Source of the DNA: Oscillospiraceae bacterium
GTDB lineage: Bacteria > Bacillota > Clostridia > Oscillospirales > Ruminococcaceae
Direction of reading: 5' to 3'
DNA length: 9,773 nucleotides
Assembly (NCBI GenBank): GCA_009782665.1
Contig: WRIP01000035.1
Span: 1-9,773, forward strand
In this document: positions 5,810 to 9,773 of the stretch, in pieces
Layout: the number at the start of each line of letters is the position of its first letter
How positions within the stretch are numbered: position 1 is the stretch's first letter
Notes under the pieces: generated by a model
Told to the model about the DNA's origin: nothing
Seen by the model: the letters and a program-made list of their open reading frames with translations, nothing else
The model's database searches: none
Program-made: the position numbers and the translations under genes

Positions 5810-7119
5810 TGAATATACGACTGTTAGCACTACAATGTCTGGTTCGTATCGAGAATGGGGGATACTCTAATCTGGTCCTTGATCAAACTATCAGGGAAGA
5901 AAAGCTCAATGAGAGACAGGCGAGTCTACTGACAGCGTTGGTCAAGACTACGCTAGAAAAGCAGATTCAACTAGAATATATCCTATCACTCTATCTTACT
6001 AAACCGCTAGAATTTCTCGATGAAGAGATTAGAATAATACTAAGATTTGGTTTGGCTCAGATACTCTTTCTCGATTCGATTCCGGCGTTTGCTGCCGTCG
6101 ACGAGAGTGTTAAACTGACTAAAGAGATTCGAAAACGTTCAGCCTCGTCACTTGTCAATGCGGTACTCAGACGCACAATGCAGTTTGATATGGCATCACT
6201 CGATAATATATCGGATGAGACTCAACGGCTGTCGATAGTGTATTCCCTTAACCGCAGTTTGACCGAGCTAATTATCTCACAGTATCCGGATGAGTACGAG
6301 CATATCTTTAAAGGAATGTCTGCTAAGAGAACGGCATACTTCCGGGTCAATTCACTCAAGATGACCGAACAGCAGGCGTTGGACCTACTCGCTGCTGAAG
6401 GATATGTATCTACGGTTTCTTCAGATATATTACCCTATTGTATCATCGCAAAAGATTACAAAATGCAAAAATCCGTACTAAATAAACAGGGAGTAATACG
6501 GGTGCAGAGCTATGCATCACAAGCAGCTATATATGCACTGGCACCTATGCATGATTCGTTACTGCTGGATCTCTGTGCTGCACCGGGTGGAAAGACATTG
6601 ACAGCAGCCCAGTATATGGAAGGTTGTGGTGAGATTGTCGCATTTGACCGACATGAAAATCGTCTGAAGTTACTAACCGAAGCAGCAGTTCGTGAGGAGA
6701 TAGACTGTATTACGACCAAGCTTTGCGATACTACTGAGTTTCTACCTGAGTATGAAGGAAAGGCAGACTTTGTCATTGCTGATGTGCCCTGCAGCGGATT
6801 TGGGCAGATTCACACCAAGAGCGAACTAAGACTGAACGCTCCTCCCGATGAAGATATACTGATGACCCAGCGAGCAATACTTACCAATGGATGCAGATAT
6901 TTAAAAAAAGGTGGACGTTTGGTTTACAGCACCTGCACCATCAACCAGCGAGAGAACCAGGATATCGTCCGAGCATTTCTGCAGGAGAATGTAGGTTATG
7001 CGCTTCACTGTGATATTCCACCTTCTGGCTTTCAAAATCATGATGGATATATGCTCAAACTCCCATCGGTTGAAGACGGGGAAGGGTTCTTCTATGCAAT
7101 CATCGAAAGGTTAAGCTAA
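5806..7119 (+). CDS. rsmB: 16S rRNA (cytosine-967-C5)-methyltransferase RsmB
   Basis: The 437-residue enzyme methylates C967 (E. coli numbering) of 16S rRNA using S-adenosylmethionine. Residues 1 to about 135 form the NusB-like RNA-binding domain (RLLALQCLVRIENGGYSN, then FGLAQILFLDSIPAFAAVDESVKL at 81-104). The Rossmann methyltransferase domain carries VQSYASQAA (233-241), motif I LLDLCAAPGGKT (253-264), motif IV ADVPCSGFG (325-333) with the product-release cysteine Cys329, and motif VI VYSTCTINQREN (373-384) with the nucleophile Cys377. The ending DGYMLKLPSVEDGEGFFYAIIERL is typical of RsmB. The length is normal. The start shares an ATGA overlap with the peptidase stop. ATG 5809 is an equally possible start, one residue shorter. 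There is no good ribosome site, so translation is probably coupled to the upstream gene. Confidence 0.94.
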   Translation: MMNIRLLALQCLVRIENGGYSNLVLDQTIREEKLNERQASLLTALVKTTLEKQIQLEYILSLYLTKPLEFLDEEIRIILRFGLAQILFLDSIPAFAAVDESVKLTKEIRKRSASSLVNAVLRRTMQFDMASLDNISDETQRLSIVYSLNRSLTELIISQYPDEYEHIFKGMSAKRTAYFRVNSLKMTEQQALDLLAAEGYVSTVSSDILPYCIIAKDYKMQKSVLNKQGVIRVQSYASQAAIYALAPMHDSLLLDLCAAPGGKTLTAAQYMEGCGEIVAFDRHENRLKLLTEAAVREEIDCITTKLCDTTEFLPEYEGKADFVIADVPCSGFGQIHTKSELRLNAPPDEDILMTQRAILTNGCRYLKKGGRLVYSTCTINQRENQDIVRAFLQENVGYALHCDIPPSGFQNHDGYMLKLPSVEDGEGFFYAIIERLS

Positions 7120-8165
7120 TGAAGGAGATCCTTTCGTATACAGCTGAACAACTGAAAGAATATATAGAAGAGATAGGGTATGAGACATATCGTGCTGGCA
7201 TAGTATTCTCATGGCTACATCAAAAGCAGGTAACTACATTTGATGCAATGAGTAATCTACCAAAACAACTTCGCAATACTCTACAGCAGGATACATATAT
7301 TGACACACTGACTACACAAGCGGTCGTCGAGTCGAAAGACGGAACGGTAAAGTACCTCTTCAAATTGAGCGACGGGAACCTAATTGAATCGGTTGCCCTA
7401 TTCTATCGCAAAAAGCTAACCGTCTGTATCTCCTCACAGGTAGGATGTGCCAGAAACTGTAGTTTCTGTGCCTCTGCCATAGGAGGTCTGGTGCGCAATC
7501 TGACTCCGGCAGAGATGCTGCTACAGGTATATGCAGTAGCAGCTGACCGACATCAAAGGGTATCCGGTGTAGTGCTGATGGGTATTGGAGAACCACTCGA
7601 CAACTTTTGCAATGTCATGGCTTTTTGTGATATCATATGTGATGAAAATGGCTTGAATCTTAGCCAGCGGGCGATAACCATTTCTACCTCGGGAGTTGCC
7701 GATCGAATCGAACAACTCGCTGAAAAAAACCTCAAATACAACCTCTCGGTATCGCTGCATGCTGCAAATAATGCGTTGCGAAGCCGACTGATGCCGATAA
7801 ACGATATCTATGACCTCAACCGCTTGATGACTAGCTGTCAGGGATATCTAGAAAAGACCAACCGTCGCATTACCTTTGAATATGCTGTGAATCAAGGTAT
7901 TAACGATTCAGTAAAAGATGCAAGAGATATCTACCGGCTGCTCAAAGGCATGAATGCACACATAAACCTGATACCGCTCAATGATATTGAAGGAAGCGGA
8001 GTGACAGCGACTACTCGCAAGGTCGCTCTGTCCTTTAAGGATAAGCTTCAGGCTCTATCGCTCAATACAACTGTTCGAAGGACACTCGGAGATGACATAG
8101 ATGCAGCCTGCGGACAGCTGAGACGACGGGTACAAGATGAGACAGATAAAGAGAGACTAGAATGA
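7119..8165 (+). CDS. rlmN: Dual-specificity 23S rRNA/tRNA adenine-C2 methyltransferase RlmN
   Basis: This 348-residue radical-SAM enzyme methylates C2 of A2503 in 23S rRNA and A37 of some tRNAs. The iron-sulfur motif CxxxCxxC is at 110-117 (Cys110, Cys114, Cys117) within VCISSQVGCARNCSFCASA. MGIGEPLDN (154-162) is the SAM-binding GGEP-like motif. LKYNLSVSLHAANNALRSRLMPIN (205-228) and INLIPLND (282-289) are family blocks, and DDIDAACGQLR (325-335) carries the methyl-carrying cysteine Cys331. The N-terminal helical region includes AGIVFSWLHQKQVTTFDAMSNLPK. The catalytic set is complete, which distinguishes it from inactive copies; Cfr (A2503 C8 resistance methylase) is possible by fold but far less likely in this operon. 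The start overlaps the rsmB stop by one base (TAATG), with AAGG at 7107-7110 as ribosome site. Confidence 0.95.
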   Translation: MKEILSYTAEQLKEYIEEIGYETYRAGIVFSWLHQKQVTTFDAMSNLPKQLRNTLQQDTYIDTLTTQAVVESKDGTVKYLFKLSDGNLIESVALFYRKKLTVCISSQVGCARNCSFCASAIGGLVRNLTPAEMLLQVYAVAADRHQRVSGVVLMGIGEPLDNFCNVMAFCDIICDENGLNLSQRAITISTSGVADRIEQLAEKNLKYNLSVSLHAANNALRSRLMPINDIYDLNRLMTSCQGYLEKTNRRITFEYAVNQGINDSVKDARDIYRLLKGMNAHINLIPLNDIEGSGVTATTRKVALSFKDKLQALSLNTTVRRTLGDDIDAACGQLRRRVQDETDKERLE

Positions 8166-8893
8166 GAATTACCGCCGCTACCGACGTTGGATTACGCCAC
8201 GAACAGAATCAGGATTGCTACAAGATAGGTAGATTGTCGGATGACAGTTACTGGATGATTCTCTGTGACGGTATGGGCGGGGTAACCTCGGGAGGTGAAG
8301 CCTCCTTCATCACCGTCAACTACCTCGAGCAGATAATCAAAGAGATACTTATCGGGGTCATCGGAGAAGAGAACATTAAATCCTTTATGTTAGACTCTGT
8401 TAAAAGAGCCAACACACTGGTGTTTAATCTAGCACGCGACATGCAGCAGGTATTCTCGATGGGAACCACCATTGTGTTAGCTATTATCCGCAACAATGAT
8501 GTATATATAGTTCACGCGGGTGACAGCCGAGCCTATCATATCACCAAGAAGCATATCTCACAGATAACCACCGATCATTCGGTGGTACAGGAACTGCTCG
8601 CGAGCGGTAAGATAACCGAGCTTCAGGCCAGAAACCACCCCAACCGCAACATCATCACCAGCGCGCTGGGTATAGAAGAGGATTTGAGGTTAGACTATAA
8701 TAGGATAAGGCTTTCCAAGGGTGATAGTTTGCTGCTCTGCAGCGACGGGCTCAGCAACATGGCAGATGACCAAAAGATGCTTAGCATCGTCAGAGAGTCG
8801 GATTTCTACCAAAGCACAAAGAATCTCATAAACTACGCAGTCGACGCAGGAGGCTTTGACAATATTACAGCCTTACTGCTTCAGGCAGATTAG
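8162..8893 (+). CDS. stp: PP2C-type Ser/Thr protein phosphatase (Stp/PrpC family)
   Basis: The 243-residue soluble phosphatase reverses phosphorylation by the adjacent PrkC-type kinase. PP2C motifs in order: TDVGLRHEQNQD (7-18), CDGMGG (35-40), FSMGTT (98-103), VHAGDSRAY (117-125), TTDHSVVQEL (136-145), NIITSALG (163-170), LLLCSDGLSNM (190-200) and GGFDNITALLL (230-240). Asp18, Asp36, Asp195 and Asp233 are the expected metal ligands. In PrpC the conserved phosphate-binding Arg occurs six residues after the leading Thr; here that position (13) is His, with Arg at 12. Whether this affects catalysis is not known. The length is typical for bacterial one-domain PP2Cs. It overlaps rlmN by four bases (ATGA) and is followed by the kinase after 27 bases, the common phosphatase-kinase order in Firmicutes. 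Confidence 0.95.
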   Translation: MRITAATDVGLRHEQNQDCYKIGRLSDDSYWMILCDGMGGVTSGGEASFITVNYLEQIIKEILIGVIGEENIKSFMLDSVKRANTLVFNLARDMQQVFSMGTTIVLAIIRNNDVYIVHAGDSRAYHITKKHISQITTDHSVVQELLASGKITELQARNHPNRNIITSALGIEEDLRLDYNRIRLSKGDSLLLCSDGLSNMADDQKMLSIVRESDFYQSTKNLINYAVDAGGFDNITALLLQAD

Positions 8894-8904
8894 TATAGTC
8901 CCCT

Positions 8905-8910
8905 AAGGAG
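8905..8910 (+). promoter_or_regulatory. Ribosome binding site of the kinase gene
   Basis: AAGGAG lies 10 bases before ATG 8921, slightly longer than the spacings elsewhere in the operon (5-8). It sits in the 27-base gap after the phosphatase, so the kinase has its own strong initiation site, unlike the overlapping upstream genes. Confidence 0.75.
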
Positions 8911-8920
8911 CAACAATAAT

Positions 8921-9773
8921 ATGGATAAATACATAGGAAAACGTCTTGACGGAAGATACGAGATACTCGAGATCATCGGTACGGGTGGAATGGCAAATGT
9001 CTATCGTGCTCATGATCGACTGGAGAATGTCGATGTAGCCGTAAAGATTCTTCGCGAAGAGTTCTTGGGCAACGAAGATTTTGTCAGACGGTTCAAGAAT
9101 GAATCCAAAGCCATAAGCCTCTTATCACATCCCAATATCGTGAAGGTCTTTGACGTGAACTTCTCGGATACCGTTCAATGTATCGTTATGGAACTCATCG
9201 ATGGGATAACCCTCAAAGAGTACATCGATCGACAGGGACAGTTAGGTTGGCGTGATGCGGTATTCTTCACCGAGCAGGTACTGAAAGCACTACAGCATGC
9301 ACATGATAGAGGGATAGTACACCGAGACATTAAACCTCAGAACATCATGTTACTTGCCAATGGAACGATTAAGGTGATGGATTTCGGTATTGCACGGTTT
9401 TCGCGCAGCGAAACGAGAACCATAACCGATAAGGCTATAGGTTCTGTCCACTATATCTCCCCTGAGCAGGCAAAAGGTGATACCACCGATGCCAAGGCAG
9501 ATATCTATTCCACCGGTGTTATGCTGTATGAGATGCTTACCGGACGGCTGCCATTTGAATCGGACAGCCCGGTTTCGGTCGCCATTAAACAGATATCCGA
9601 TACCCCCAAGAGTATGAGGGAGGTAGATGATACTATCCCGCTAGCACTAGAAGAAATTACCTTCAAGGCTATGGCCAAGGATCCTACCAAACGATATCAA
9701 TCCGCAACACAAATGCTTCGTGATATCGAGGAGTTTAAACGTAACCCGAGCATACGATTTGCATATAAGTATA
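8921..9773 (+). CDS. prkC: PrkC/PknB-type Ser/Thr protein kinase, N-terminal part
   Basis: The frame is open from ATG 8921 to the right edge (284 codons), giving a full kinase domain and the start of the juxtamembrane region. Landmarks: glycine loop GTGGMANV (20-27), catalytic lysine in VAVK (Lys42), HPNIVKVFDV (70-79), HRDIKPQN (134-141) with catalytic Asp136, DFG (154-156), activation loop 157-180 ending GSVHYISPEQ (174-183) with threonines 165, 167 and 169 as possible autophosphorylation sites, and DIYSTGVMLYEMLTG (194-208). All catalytic residues are present, so an active kinase is expected. In the family the kinase domain is followed by a membrane segment and extracellular PASTA repeats that sense peptidoglycan fragments; those would lie beyond the window and cannot be confirmed. 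With the preceding phosphatase it forms a reversible phosphorylation module. Confidence 0.95.
   Translation, partial: MDKYIGKRLDGRYEILEIIGTGGMANVYRAHDRLENVDVAVKILREEFLGNEDFVRRFKNESKAISLLSHPNIVKVFDVNFSDTVQCIVMELIDGITLKEYIDRQGQLGWRDAVFFTEQVLKALQHAHDRGIVHRDIKPQNIMLLANGTIKVMDFGIARFSRSETRTITDKAIGSVHYISPEQAKGDTTDAKADIYSTGVMLYEMLTGRLPFESDSPVSVAIKQISDTPKSMREVDDTIPLALEEITFKAMAKDPTKRYQSATQMLRDIEEFKRNPSIRFAYKY

Noticed and set aside
7452..7494. RlmN motif reads FCASAIGG rather than the FCATG form of E. coli
   Set aside because: All three cluster cysteines are intact, and FCAS-type variants occur in Gram-positive RlmN proteins, so this is ordinary family variation.

Overview
The window looks like a chromosomal segment of a low-to-moderate GC Gram-positive bacterium, most likely a member of the Clostridia (Bacillota). 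The evidence is the gene order def-fmt-(YugP-type zinc peptidase)-rsmB-rlmN-PP2C phosphatase-PrkC kinase, which is a well-known Firmicutes housekeeping cluster. Strong AGGAG-type ribosome binding sites, TTG starts and tightly overlapping genes agree with this. The sequence does not allow a genus to be named.

Left part (1-1979): a minus-strand gene running off the left edge encodes an ADP-ribosylglycohydrolase-fold protein. It is divided by a roughly 540-base AT-rich divergent intergenic region from a plus-strand gene (1980-3395) for an L-fucose/L-arabinose isomerase-like protein. The intergenic region holds candidate promoters for both genes and a cluster of GTGA/TCAC half-sites, including one GTGA-N6-TCAC dyad at the expected transcription start of the leftward gene. 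The pair resembles an accessory sugar or glycoside catabolism locus whose substrate cannot be read from the sequence.

Middle spacer (3396-3651): about 250 bases with a strong 16-bp hairpin whose right arm is the first of three tandem 14-base repeats. It probably separates the isomerase transcript from the downstream operon.

Right part (3652-9773): a compact, co-directional run of seven genes. def and fmt act at the two ends of the formyl-methionine cycle, RsmB and RlmN methylate 16S and 23S rRNA, a membrane zinc peptidase lies between them, and a PP2C phosphatase with a PrkC-type Ser/Thr kinase (cut by the right edge) forms a reversible protein phosphorylation pair. From fmt to the phosphatase every gene overlaps the next by 1 to 8 bases, so these are very probably co-transcribed and translationally coupled. 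Several starts are TTG or lie inside longer open frames and are settled here by ribosome binding sites and family N-termini.

Most of the window is ordinary housekeeping DNA. The items most worth a second look are the tandem-repeat hairpin, the divergent glycohydrolase/isomerase pair with its possible shared operators, and a substituted phosphate-site arginine in the phosphatase.
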